A stretch of 64,000 nt of DNA, taken from positions 8,956,501-9,020,500 of the forward strand of contig NC_080559.1 of assembly GCF_030253575.1 (NCBI RefSeq), read 5' to 3'. A program made the position numbers and the translations under genes. The notes beneath the pieces are model-generated. The model saw nothing but the letters and a program-made list of their open reading frames with translations. It did not search any database and had not been told where the DNA came from. This DNA is from Rhododendron vialii (Eukaryota > Streptophyta > Magnoliopsida > Ericales > Ericaceae). Positions within the stretch are counted from its first letter, which is position 1. Every line of letters begins with the position of its first letter. Shown one piece after another: positions 10,146-21,300 of this stretch.

Positions 10146-13100
10146 TTAAAGGTCTGTGGTTGGCTCCGGAGGACCTCTTGCTATCGGCATCCCACTATCA
10201 TCATATCTTCGAGGCTTTGCGTAGTCCACAAAAAGAACACGTCCATTCAGTGCCTGCCAGTAACCGAAACCCATTACTGATGAAGTCAGAGCTGTGTTTC
10301 AATCATGGATTTGTGGACTGATTTATCTTAGCTAATAGAAAGTACCAAAATAATGAGGAAACAAAACAATAAGTGAGAGTTTCTTCACTCCACTATCTTC
10401 TCGTGTTTTCTTTACGTTTGCCTTTCTCCACATAAACCCCTCCAAAAAATTTCATTATCCAAAAGAGAGCCTAAACGTTTTAACCATGAAGATGAGAAAG
10501 TTAAAAAGCAACCTTTCCATCCATTTCCATTTTGGCTTTCTCAGCTTCATCTTTGGATGCGAAGGTCACAAAACCAAAGCCTTTTGAACGGTCTGATACT
10601 CTATCCATTACAACTTTAGCTGCCAAAAGGAACAGGGTCACAGTTTCATTATGCATAACAGATTCACAAGCTTATGGAAATAGTTTACTCAATGGTTCAT
10701 AATATCCACAAGGCACCTTCAACAACTTGACCATATTGGGAAAATGCATCTAATAGTCCCTTCTCTGTAGTGTAAAAAGATAGTCCTGCAACAGGGTGCA
10801 TAGAAAATGAAAGGCTGATGAGAAAATGTTCCAAAAGGAAAATATCGTTTATCCAAGGCCAGAGATAAATAAAATAAAAAAATGACGCAGATTATCCATT
10901 TAAAATTCAAGATGGAGGGTTCCTGCATATTAGAATTCAAGATTTTTTGTTTAACACGAGAGATACCTAATTGGCTTACACAATTTTTCCCTGCATTGAC
11001 TTCATGAAAAGAAAAATGACTTGGACTCCTCAACATATTAGAATTAGAAGATTAATAATAACGACACAAAAAAATCCCAGCTTGCAAATGAACTAATTTT
11101 CCTTGTTTAAAACATGCTAATGAAAGAAACGCCTTAGACTTATTTTGATCGTACACGCTTACATTCGCATGGAGTGCAGGTAGATGTGGTTGTCGAGGTT
11201 CACCACAACAACCAAACTGATTAGGTACCCTCTAAGTCAGACAACAAAACTATAGCCATATCATGATTCTCCTCAGTGGTGGTTTAGGTAAAGATGCAAG
11301 CACATAGTTGCACTTTAACTGGTAATGCTCACAAACGTTTTCAGAGGTTTAGCTTGTTCAGTGCAGTTGAAACTAAGGTCAAAAAGGAAGTCTAAGACTC
11401 TAGTATTGCTCATTGTTTTACTAACTGTTATGTGATGTTGGATAGCATTAAGACTTTAAATTGGAATATTGATCTCAATTTGGCTTTTGTACATTAATTC
11501 CTTGACTAATTATGTTTGGAAAAAAAACTTGGATTCCTAAATTTTTTTGTAAGGTAAGTTTCGGATCGGGGTGGGGATCACCGATCCCTGTTAGGGGCGG
11601 GGATGGAGAGCGGAGGTGTTCTCCGTTCAGGGAACGGGGCGGGGACGGAGGCAAATAACGAGTTCGGGGATGGTCAAATCCGTCCCCGATCCACCCCGTT
11701 GCCATCCCTATTCCACAACCTTTTTGGGTGTCCCTAAGGTCAACACTCCTTGTATCATTAGCTATGTCAATTGCACGTTGCAATGTGCCTTTAAGAGAGT
11801 GACTAAGATTCTTGCAAACAATTTACAAGTTAATCTTTGTTCTATAAGGGAAGGCATATCATGGGTAACGTGTTACCCATGCATGAGCTTGCAAAAGGAT
11901 CCTGCCGCAATAAGGGGATGCCTAGATATGCTATCAAATTGGACATCATGAAAGCTTATGACTTAGTAAAGAAGAAAAGAAAAGAAAAAATGTAGGCGTC
12001 AGGCAGTTTGGTTTGTTTCTAAATGTTGTCCACAGGTACCCTAAAGCTTCAAAACACCATGAGAACGAATAGGGGAAACTTAATTACTAAGCGACGTAAG
12101 AATTGAGCAATTACAAAAAGTCATGTCCCGTATTTTTTTCCCTACACAAATAAACTAAATAAACTCTCAAAGTAAAAACTATCCCATTTTAGCGTGCCAA
12201 AGACAGCTTTTGGCCCCTCGTGATTATAGTCAAATCTTCGACTTCATGCTTGAATTGGAGGAAGAGGTTATGTCACCGACTCACCGCTCATCAATTTGAT
12301 GCTATTCACCAAAAAACAAAAAACAAAAGTTTCATCATGATTCATTGTTGATACATTAGTAAACCAACATTTTTGTTGGCCCCCAATTGATAGAGGTGAT
12401 TATTGCCAGTTTTGCATGTTTGTGCCCTCTCATCTTGTGTCAGTCTTTTTTACTCATTTAGAGAAAGAGAGTTAGAAAATAAACAAAAAATCGCAGTAAC
12501 GTTAAGCACTTCTTTTCACCACCCAATGCATTAATCATTTTACCCAAAATATAGGTAAACCCCAAGGGATCGGCCTAGTGGTCAAGGCTTGGGATTCCTC
12601 GGTCTCAAGTTCAGGTGCTTTCAACTCCTTTGGAGCCCGTACATAAATTGGGACCCCCGCAAGTAGAAGGTGGGATTGGTCGAGAAAGAGAGTTAGAAAA
12701 TAAACAAAAAATCGAAGTAACGCTATGCACTTCTTTTCACCACCCAATGCATTAATCATTTTACCCAAAATATAGGTAAACCCCAAGGGATCGGCCTAGT
12801 GGTCAAGGCTTGGGATTCCTCGGTCTCAAGTTCAGGTGCTTTCAACTCCTTTGGAGCCCGTACATAAATTGGGATAGAAGATGGGATTGGTCCCCAGGAT
12901 TAGTCGAGGTACGCGTAAGAGGACCTGGACACCTGAGTTGTAAAAAAAAAAAAAAAAAAAATTCTAACTAAACCTAAATCATTCTTCATTTTACTACGAC
13001 AAACATAACTACCTCTCTCCGCTCACCGTAATAGAGGATGGATGTGACACATTGAGGGGAGATTTTATAATTTATGCTCTTTTTTCTTCACTTTTTGTAC

Positions 13101-13802
13101 TTTTTGGAAGAATTTTTGAGGGACCCACCGTTCTTTTTAGAGTTTGATCCTCCAAAAGTAAATTTGATCCTCTAAAAATGGAGGACCAAAAGTAAATTTG
13201 GAGTACAAAATTCCTCCAAACTCTAAAAAGGACGATAGGTCCCTCAAAAATTCTCCCAAAAAGTACAAAAAGTGAAAAAAAAATGAAATAAATTACAAAA
13301 TCTCCCCTCAATGTGTTACATCCATCCTCTATTTTGGAGGAAATGCAGATGGATTGGAGATGCTCTAAGCGGGCTTGTTCATTTGGGGTCTCAAAACCCC
13401 TGCGCACTGTACCCAATAAATTTTCTCTATCTATCTCTCTCTGCTCATTAATCTTAAAAACCTACCTCAAAACCCAAATCAAACAGGGTACATTCCCAAT
13501 CATCATTTTTCCGCGACGGTTGGATAATTTGGTCGCTCTTGAATCTAGATTGAGATGGACACGATGAACTTAAGCTGATACCATACAAATTTACCAAAGG
13601 TAGTGAGAGAAGAGAACACAAATTCAATCGAAAAGGCATACATACGCAGAGACACAGAGAGGGGGAGGGGTGGGTTACCTTTGACAAAAAGCTTGGAAGC
13701 GATACCTCTGCGGAAAATGAAGAGAGAGGGCGGAGGAACAAGAGTGCTTTGCTGTGAGAGTTGGCCAAAAATATGCCTGGGGATTTTTCTCAGGGCCGCC
13801 AT
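10146..13802 (-). CDS. Small organellar RRM RNA-binding protein (S-RBP11-like)
   Basis: Four exons on the minus strand, joined in phase: 13679-13802, 10717-10785, 10513-10619 and 10146-10253 (408 nt, 135 residues). All introns are GT-AG; intron 1 is 2.9 kb. The N-terminus is rich in basic and hydroxyl residues (MAALRKIPRHIFGQLSQQS), as in an organelle transit peptide. A single RRM follows: RNP2 is KLFVKGLSF and RNP1 is KGFGFVTF, ending in LNGRVLFVDYAKP. The tail PIARGPPEP matches my memory of Arabidopsis S-RBP11 (At5g06210), also in the length of the N-terminus and the MDRVSDRSKGFGFVTFAS core. Such proteins bind RNA in plastids or mitochondria; the precise target is not predictable. Intron 1 holds a SINE, a foldback MITE and a hAT fragment. 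Confidence 0.9.
11550..11712. mobile_element. hAT-like element end, truncated
   Basis: A GC-rich patch (GGGGACGG.., CGTCCCCGATCC) ends in GTTGCCATCCCTA, the same terminal motif as the complete hAT-like element at 33640-34580. Only one terminus is clear. It lies in intron 1 of the RNA-binding protein gene. Confidence 0.5.
12461..12900. repeat. 221-bp tandem duplication containing SINE sequence
   Basis: Two nearly identical units start at 12461 and 12682 with GAGAAAGAGAGTTAGAAAAT. Each includes the 5' part of a SINE. The second unit runs on into a complete SINE tail, so the duplication happened after SINE insertion and copied its front part plus left flank. Confidence 0.85.
12775..12960 (+). 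mobile_element. tRNA-derived SINE with poly(A) tail
   Basis: It starts near GGTAAACCCCAAGGGATCGG. The A-box-like GGCCTAGTGGTCAAGG and the B-box-like GTCTCAAGTTCAGGTGC are spaced as in a tRNA-type pol III promoter. The 3' part reads CCAGGATTAGTCGAGGT..GGACCTGGACACC, a common plant SINE ending, followed by an A-tract at 12942-12960. A truncated copy of its first about 130 bp lies at 12554-12681. No protein is encoded. Confidence 0.75.
13031..13332. mobile_element. Foldback MITE, near-perfect palindrome
   Basis: The left end ATAGAGGATGGATGTGACAC and the right end GTGTTACATCCATCCTCTAT are reverse complements with one mismatch. The pairing continues inward (TTGAGGGGAGATTTT, CACTTTTTGTACTTTTTGG, TTTTTGAGGGACC) to the centre near 13180. 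The 302-bp unit would make a single long hairpin if transcribed. It sits in intron 1 of the RNA-binding protein gene. Confidence 0.85.
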
Positions 13803-13865
13803 GAGAGAGAGAGAGAGTACTTTGTGAAATGAGTGCCGAGACAGAGGGCTTGAGACGTGAGACTA

Positions 13866-14283
13866 ATAGGCTTTGTTTGGAAAACGTGGAAAGGATGAGG
13901 AAGGGAAAGAAAAGAAAGGAAAATTAAAATTTTCAATTGTTTGGTCCGAAGAGAATGAAAAGAAGGGGAAGGGAAAGAAAAAAATTTCTTTTCCCTTGTT
14001 TGGTTTGAAGAGAAAGAGCGAAGAAAATAAGAATTTTAAGTGTAGTGAATAGTAAACTTTCACTCCCATTTTTCTCTCATTTTCCTTTTCTTTTATTTTC
14101 CTTTTCTTTCCCTAGATTCCAAACAAAGTGTATGATTTTCTCTGGTGGGAGAGGAAAGGGAGAGAAATGGCAAAGTAGAGTTCTGGGAATAGTAAAATTC
14201 CCCCCTCATTTTCTCTTTTTTTTTTTCTTAATTATTTTCTCTCTTTTTGTCTTTCCTTCCACAAGTTCCAAACAGAGCTTTAG
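13866..14283. mobile_element. MITE-like element, purine-rich/pyrimidine-rich arms
   Basis: The left end TAGGCTTTGTTTGGAA and the right end TTCCAAACAGAGCTTTA form terminal inverted repeats. Inner copies of the same motif lie at about 13944, 14002 and 14117 (TTTGGTTTGAAGAG; TTCCAAACAAAG). The left arm is rich in GGAAAGAAAAG and the right arm in its complement. It lies just upstream of the RNA-binding protein gene start and may therefore include or replace promoter DNA. Confidence 0.65.
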
Positions 14284-15564
14284 GGACGATTTGTCATCCT
14301 TTTTTTTTTTTTTGATAATTACGCTCTGATATTTGTGTTTTAGTGTTATTGTCATGTGTATTTTAAACACCAAAAGACAAATATTAGAGTGTAGTTATAA
14401 AAAAAAATGGAGTGCCAAAATGAATTACCAAATATTTATTCAAAATTTCCACCAATTAAGAGAGACTCAAATATTTATACAAAGGTTGAAGGCTTGTTTT
14501 ACTTCGCAATAATTACTCCTATGTCATCCATGAAGCTTTTACTCAAATTTGTACTTGTATTCGGTTTTGTCCAATTGGAATACTTCATACGTACCCAATA
14601 AAACTTTAGCTTAAAATTTAAGTAAAACTGTAAAAGCTAAACTTTGGCCTTACCAAAGTTTACCTTCGGCCTTATCAAAATTTTACTTTGGCTTAAACTT
14701 TGGCAAGGCCTGAAGATGCTCTTATATTTCATTGGCAAAAACTATCATGTAGCATATGATGCGCGTGCATTAGCATAATTGAATTGTTGTATATGTAGTT
14801 GGATTGTTTTAAAAAATATTCCAAATTATACAAAATTTTGAAGCTAAGAATTGAGAGAAAAAGAATAGTGTTCCATTGGAGAATAATGTGACCTGGCGGG
14901 TCATGTAACTCGTAAGAGCTTTTTCGTTGTTCAATAAGGGGGGGGGGGTGGGTTCATGTAATTCGTAAGAGCTTTTTCGTTGTTCAATCAGGGGGAAATG
15001 AATGAGTATTTTGAAATTTCATTGAAACAAAAAAAACCTGAAATAAAATTTGCTGCATTTCTTTTTTTATAATTAAGGTCCAGTCTAGAAGCACGGAGAA
15101 GTTAAAAAATTTGGTAAAATTCAAAGATACTTTAATGAAGACAAAAGCTTGAAAATAAGCTGAAAAAGGTTGGCTACCAAAAAACAATAAACAAAAAACT
15201 GAAAAAGTTTATTCCCAAACAAATAGTACTACTATATTGTTGTAACTTTTGGTTAAATGTGAAGCTAAAGAATTGAAGTACCTTTATTTGTAAAATGATA
15301 AACCGAGAGGTGAATGAACCCGGATGACCGCCTTCTCAAGTTTCAAAATTTCTTAAAATTCTTCAAAATTAGTTAAGTTCATCCACCCAACGTTTTTAAA
15401 GAAAAGCTAATACCTGCCCATCCAAACTTTTTTGAAAAGTTCAATATATGGATGAAACTATCAAATATTTAACATTAGGTTTAACATTCATGGTAAGAAA
15501 AAAGACAAGGAAAAAAAAGAGAAAATGTCAGTATCTATCACCCACTCCTTTTATGTTCACCTAT
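14284..15564. other. Intergenic, no gene seen
   Basis: AT-rich. At 14640-14716 alternating ACTTTGGC/GCCAAAG-type motifs end in AAGATGCTCTTA and look like a small MITE remnant. A direct duplication lies at 14902-14996. No coding sequence is supported. Confidence 0.4.
14902..14996. repeat. Short direct duplication
   Basis: TCATGTAA.TCGTAAGAGCTTTTTCGTTGTTCAAT occurs twice, at about 14901 and 14953, separated by a G-tract at 14938-14948. Confidence 0.8.
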
Positions 15565-15776
15565 CCTAGATGGGATTGGGAGGGGCTGTAGTTCGGCAGC
15601 CGCACTACACCATGTCGTGCGGTCAATCCGACCGTCCGTCTTGGCATGGACGGCTTGAATTTAATCCGAACTCCTTCAAATCCAAACCATCCATTGCCGA
15701 GATGGATGGCCAGATCAACCACACTACATGTGTAGTGCGAGGGTGCACAACAGCACCCTTGGATCCACTCCTAGAC
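15565..15776. mobile_element. Possible MITE with inverted inner arms
   Basis: GCACTACACCATGT near 15601 pairs loosely with ACACTACATGTGTAGTGC near 15720, and CCTAGATGGGA / TCCACTCCTAG mark possible ends. The inside has GC-rich, palindrome-like pieces (CCGTCC..GGACGG). No target duplication was resolved. Confidence 0.4.
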
Positions 15777-15922
15777 GAGGATATCTTGCAGAGAATTAGG
15801 GCTTACTCCCACTATCTTTTTTTCTCTACAACTTATAGCCTTTAGCTAAGCTGTTTCCACTAAACTAAAACACTAATACATTTTCTTCCCCTCCATTCCC
15901 TTTGACCATCTTCTACTTATAC

Positions 15923-16185
15923 ACAGATTGATAGGAAACATGAAAATTTTCTAGGAAAGTGAACATGAAAGGAAACATGAAAATTTTCTAGGAAAGTGAA
16001 CATGAAACTGAAATGAATGGCTAAGATTCTTTTGTATTCGGGCTACATTCTCTTAATGCCATGTTTCTAATATAATTACTTACTTGTCAAAAAACCAAAA
16101 AAAAAAGGCTGAGATTCACGGTTGTCTTGGTCATTCATTTCAGTTTCATGTTCACTTTCCTGGAAAATTTTCATGTTTCATAACA
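15923..16185. repeat. Inverted repeat with a duplicated arm (hairpin-forming)
   Basis: GGAAACATGAAAATTTTCTA plus GGAAAGTGAACATGAAA occurs twice in tandem (15936 and 15972). It pairs with a single reverse copy at 16140-16180 (TTCATGTTCACTTTCCTGG AAAATTTTCATGTTTC). The loop is about 100 bp, including a pairing between ACTGAAATGAATG and CATTCATTTCAGT. An RNA from either strand would fold into a long hairpin. Confidence 0.75.
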
Positions 16186-16714
16186 TTTTCGATCAACACA
16201 TACAAACAGCTACAGCTAAACGGTACTTACACCACAGAAAAAAAAAGAAAAGAGAACTTCCACCATATTGGGTATAAAGAATGCAAGTAAAGACCCAATA
16301 ACCCCACCCTTTTCTTTGCATTTCACAGTTCCACTTACATAAATCCAGAAAAAGAAAAACAGAAATTACCAAAATTTGGAAATTGTCAAACATGCAAAAT
16401 CTACTCCAGACAAGTTTATTTTCTAGCTGAGTCCAGAAAACTCTACAGAACTGACATCATGCATTTGGAATGCCCTAATCAACTGGAATTGGGATTACCC
16501 AAGTCTGCTATACCAAACATCAGATTTCAACAGCGCAGAAAAAGGTAATGAAATGTAACATATTGAACAAACCAGGCAGGTGAAATCTTCAAAGAGGATT
16601 AGCGTAGTAACTTCCAATCACATGAGGCGAGTAAACAACATATGTACAGATCCGATCCTACATGCATCATGTACTCTCTTGGTCTATAGACATAACCCAA
16701 CTCGATGTTGTAGC
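16186..16714. other. 3' flank of DCP1
   Basis: No further gene is seen. The segment probably contains the DCP1 3' UTR and poly(A) region on the minus strand. Confidence 0.4.
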
Positions 16715-17158
16715 AGTCACGATTGGTGCACTTTCAGCAATGCTTGGTAGACCATGTCGATGAATTGATTGTCCTGGGAAAATGGCACATCCAATGGTAA
16801 ATAATTCAGGCCTAATTTTTCCTATGGCAGTTTTTCCAGTTTTTGGTTCGAATGTTTGGTTTGATGGGAGGAAGCTGAAAAGTTTAAAAAAAATTGTGAG
16901 CATAACTAGAAAACCCTCCACTAAGGAGGGAACAAAGTCACGATTGGTGCACTTTCAACAATGCTTGGTAGACCATGTCGATGAATTGATTGTCCTGGGA
17001 AAATGACACATCCAATGGTAAATAATTCAGGCCTAACTTTTCCAATGGCATTTTCTCCAGCTTTTTGTTTGAATGTTTGGTATGATGGGAGGAAGCCGAA
17101 AAGTTTTAAAAAAAATGTGAGCATAACTAAAAAAGCCTCTGCTAAGGACAGAACAAAG
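16715..17158. repeat. 221-bp tandem duplication containing DCP1 exon 8
   Basis: Two units (about 16715-16935 and 16936-17158) align along their whole length with scattered substitutions. Each holds the end of the last DCP1 intron, an AG acceptor, the 57-bp terminal coding exon and the stop codon. Unit boundaries are marked by AAAGTCA at 16935 and 17155. Confidence 0.9.
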
Positions 17159-18301
17159 TCAATATTCCAGCTTATTTGATCTTTTCATTTCTTTTGAACT
17201 CATTTCAAATTTGGTTCATACTCTTTTGCTTTTCGAGTCCTTTTGTCGAGAGGAATCACTAATCCTAAAATGATGACCTAAAAAACTTCACCAAAGATGA
17301 AAACAAATGCAAAAAGAAAAGTGAAAAGTTAAACTCGCTCCAAACGCGTGCTAGGTAACGTTTGGTTTGGTTTTACATGATGGACATTTCTGAATGGCCA
17401 CTAAAAAACGTCTCAAAAAAAAAGAAAAGAAAAGAAAAAGGAAGAGGGAGCAAGAAATACCTGAACAAGCATTAGAAGCGCATCGCGAACTTTCTCTCTG
17501 CTAGCTGGCCCGTGATTCGGAGCCATAGCAGAAGCAGGAGTTAGTAATGGCGAGGGTGTGGGTGGTGGAAAGGGTTGAAGCACCGGAGTACCATGGGGAC
17601 GTTGTTGTTGATTCAAAGGGGGATGAAACGACGAAGTTGGAAAAGATAAAGATAGAGGTGGAGTCATCAACACAGGGGCAGAAGAAGAAGGGGGAGTAAA
17701 GAAAGAAGAGGGCTTGACGAGATTGGTGACCCGATTGTTAATTGAGTCAGGGGTGTCGTGTAGTGGGACCAGAGGTGCGGATGAAGCTGAGTAAGGAGCA
17801 GATGGCACATTAAGGACCGGAATAGGGGAGGGAGCAACACTAGGAATGTGAGTTGATAAAGGAAGGTTGGGAGAAATATGGTAGGGTTGTCCAGAGTGTA
17901 ATATACCGGGAGTGTTATTACCGATATTCACAGCCGTCTGCAATAAGAAAGTTCAAATAAATTCGCACATTACCATGTATTGACAAACCAAGGAAATACA
18001 TAAGCAGAATAGAAATGAAGAAATTCAGTTACAAAGGATGGGAGGCATCAAGAGTGACAAGGTGACGTGCATGTGTAATGCAAAGCGTTTTACATAGTAC
18101 ACAGGCTGTGTAATATGCAGCTTCAATGAACAACACCTCCAGCATTATAAACTACTAAATAAAATAAACCGTTATTGATACAAAACAATCGGCAACTGCA
18201 CACAAGTCGTGGGTACGTATAAACAAAAAACCTTTCTGTACCTTACCACTTTAATCTCTTTAGGAAACATCACTACTTTTTCAATGGTTACATTCAAAAA
18301 C

Positions 18302-18352
<51 letters not shown>

Positions 18353-21300
18353 ACAATCAAGCTTTGTCAAATAGCCATACCCCATTCAGTTCCCATTATG
18401 GGGGCTCTAGTAGGGGAAGAGACAAACAGTGTAATTAGAAGTAGAATGAGGGTCAAATTAGAATACATACATTAAAGAAGTTCACAAAGGAAGAATCTTC
18501 AGGGACATCAGCGGAAGTGGGGGCAGTAAATGATGGTTCCAGTGGCCCTTCAATCACTGCAGTGGTTGGGACTGCTTCAAGTTCCTCAAACTCACTGTAT
18601 ATAAGATATAAAATGAAAACAGGTAAAGGAAGTTAAAAACAAGGATTAAAACAGAATATCATCTACAAACAAGAAGAAATAACCAAAGCAACAAATTAGC
18701 ACCATAATATGGCACATCAAGATTTGACAAAGTGACAAAACTCAACAACTTTAAAGAAGAGGAAGAAGACGAGGAGGAGATATACATGACAAAACCAAAC
18801 CGATATTGTTGGTGTCTTCTGAAGTATCAACTAGGGAAAATAATCAACGAATCATGATATTTGCCAATGGATGACAAGATAACTAATTTGTTCAATTGAG
18901 CAAAAAAACCAAGATTAAAGCACTTTGTCCAAGAAACACATTTGGCAAATCACAATGATAAAAAAATATGAAGCCAATGAGTAATTAAGCCATCATCGCC
19001 ATATGAAATCACTCATTACCTTTTATTTGGAGATTTTGGCTTCGAAGGGACCTTTGAGTATGCACTGAGTATCCTGAAAGAGAAAAGGCACAAGCTATTA
19101 AAAAAAATTCGCTGCTTAGTGATATAATGCTTTCCAATAAAACATGCTAGTCCAACCACATATAATAAATGTAGAATAGAACTCAAAGCCCTTTAGCCAA
19201 GAAGCACGTGTACGGGTACTGGTACGATACAGGTACACAGATGCAGCCAAACTTTAAAAATTCAGGGAGAGGATACGGCTAGGGTAGACTTAAATAGAGG
19301 AAATTGTTAAAATGACTTGGGCGATTAAGAATCCAACATCGAATAACAGTTTAACGCCAAACTTGATGTAGGGCTAAGAGTTTAGTCTCATTACACTAAA
19401 GAACCCACACACTAAAATCTTTATTCTTCGATCATACTGAGCATAAAAAATTAGTCTTATTAATTTAGCTTCATCTCTTTCAGGGTACGGCTTGAATATG
19501 TATTGGGGTACTTCTTAGGTATGACAAAAACTATCACATAAAATTTTGGCAGGTGATTGGAGTACTGGTACGTACTTAGAAGTACTCTGCAAAGTACAAG
19601 TACCCAGTACGTTACAAGTACAAAAGCAAGTCGTTAGGTATTAGTTCTCTGCTAACCATTAATTTCTTTATCTACTACCACACAGAATTGACACTAACAG
19701 CGTTAATCACCAAACTTGCAAAATCGCCAGTACTTCCTAAGAAAAAACAGCTTTACAACTAAGATAAGAACAACCAGCTTTACATATGACCTAACAACCA
19801 GCTTTACAATACTTCTGTCGTCCAAGTCACGAGGAAACTGGACCCAACCTCCAGCCCCTATCATCTTTCTCTGTATTTATTTTTCCCAACCTTCTCTTTC
19901 TTTCCTACTCCTATGGTCAATGCAAACAAAATCAATACACTTAGTGGCCCAATACGTGTTTGAAGAAAAACATTTAAGAGCTGTACTTCATTAGGCGGGG
20001 TTGGTTATAGTAATTGCTTTGCCAACCATGAAGCTAACATCAGTTTGGTTCTATAACTCGACCAATAAACTCCACACAAAAGGCTTAATCCTTCAGAATC
20101 CTCTTTCCTTCCCTTATTCTTATATTCAATCTTCTAATACACACATCCAAACGCAATAATCTTAAGTCCAGACCTACTGAGGGAATAAAGCTTATGATAT
20201 CATTTGATACTCCAATAAATAAGGAGATTCAAGCAGTGCAAAGCCGAATGTTTGATTTCCAATCCCGTGAGTGGTTCTTTAAGAGGAAACCATAGCAAAC
20301 CAAACAGAGCCTTAAGTCCCAATCAATTGGGCTCTATCAAGGGTCATATTCATAATCACATACGCGTCATAAGGATCTAATGAGGTTTTCCACGTGCTGG
20401 CTGTTAGCTACCTAACAACCCTCTTGAGCCTCCTTTGTCTGGGCTTAGGATCGGCGTGGTAGATATGACTTGAAGCATGACACAGGCATGGTTGGTTCTT
20501 TGAGAGGACTGCCATAAAAAGTCCAACCTAAATCTGACTTACGCGTGTACTCCAAAAACTATACAAACACAACACGACTTCAGTTAATCTCAGTTCAAAA
20601 TATCAACTAACAAATGTATAAGAAGCAATTAATTGTTCGGAGGGGTACACGTAGCACACTTTTGAAAGATGGAAAAACAATAAAATACCTATTGAAGAGG
20701 TTTGCAACTTCCTCGCATTCCCGCTGATTGTAGAACCAAATTCCATTAACTTCTTGGGCAGCGTTCCGGTACAAAAGATATGGAGCTTGAAGCTCAAACT
20801 CAAAATCACCAAGGAGGTTCTCTACAAGGTTATCTGTGCGATAATGAAAGACAAGTTAAGACCATTTATTGCAAATGCAAAGATGGTAGATGTCTCCAAA
20901 TGCATGCTGCCAAGGAAGCATACTCTGTTCCAATAATTCACCAAACTCGCATTCACCTTGCTGAAATATAATGCTATGACAAACACTTCCTTTTGTCATC
21001 CAGAGTTAGGCTCACAGAAGATCATCCAGAGCCATGTATTTTATGTGTAGCTTAACAATCATCAAACAAGGAAAACCTTTCACAGTTTCATGTAAGATTT
21101 GGCAATCAACCGACATCAAAATTCGACAATGGAAACTAGATCATGCCTATGTTTGGAATGTCTTACGTTATAGTAGCTTTTCTCACACCTTTTTTCGCCG
21201 GTTCTGAACGATTTTAACTTTTTTCGCCCCAAATTTTATAATTATCGAATTCGACTCGGCAAGAGGAATTGGAAAGAAATAAAAAGATACCAATGAAGAT

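Noticed and set aside
16667-17124. Two similar 67-84-residue minus-strand frames sharing RPELFTIGC.IFPGQSIHRH
   Set aside because: They looked like a duplicated small gene, but another frame of the same strand gives the DCP1 terminal exon with a proper acceptor. The shared residues only reflect the DNA duplication.
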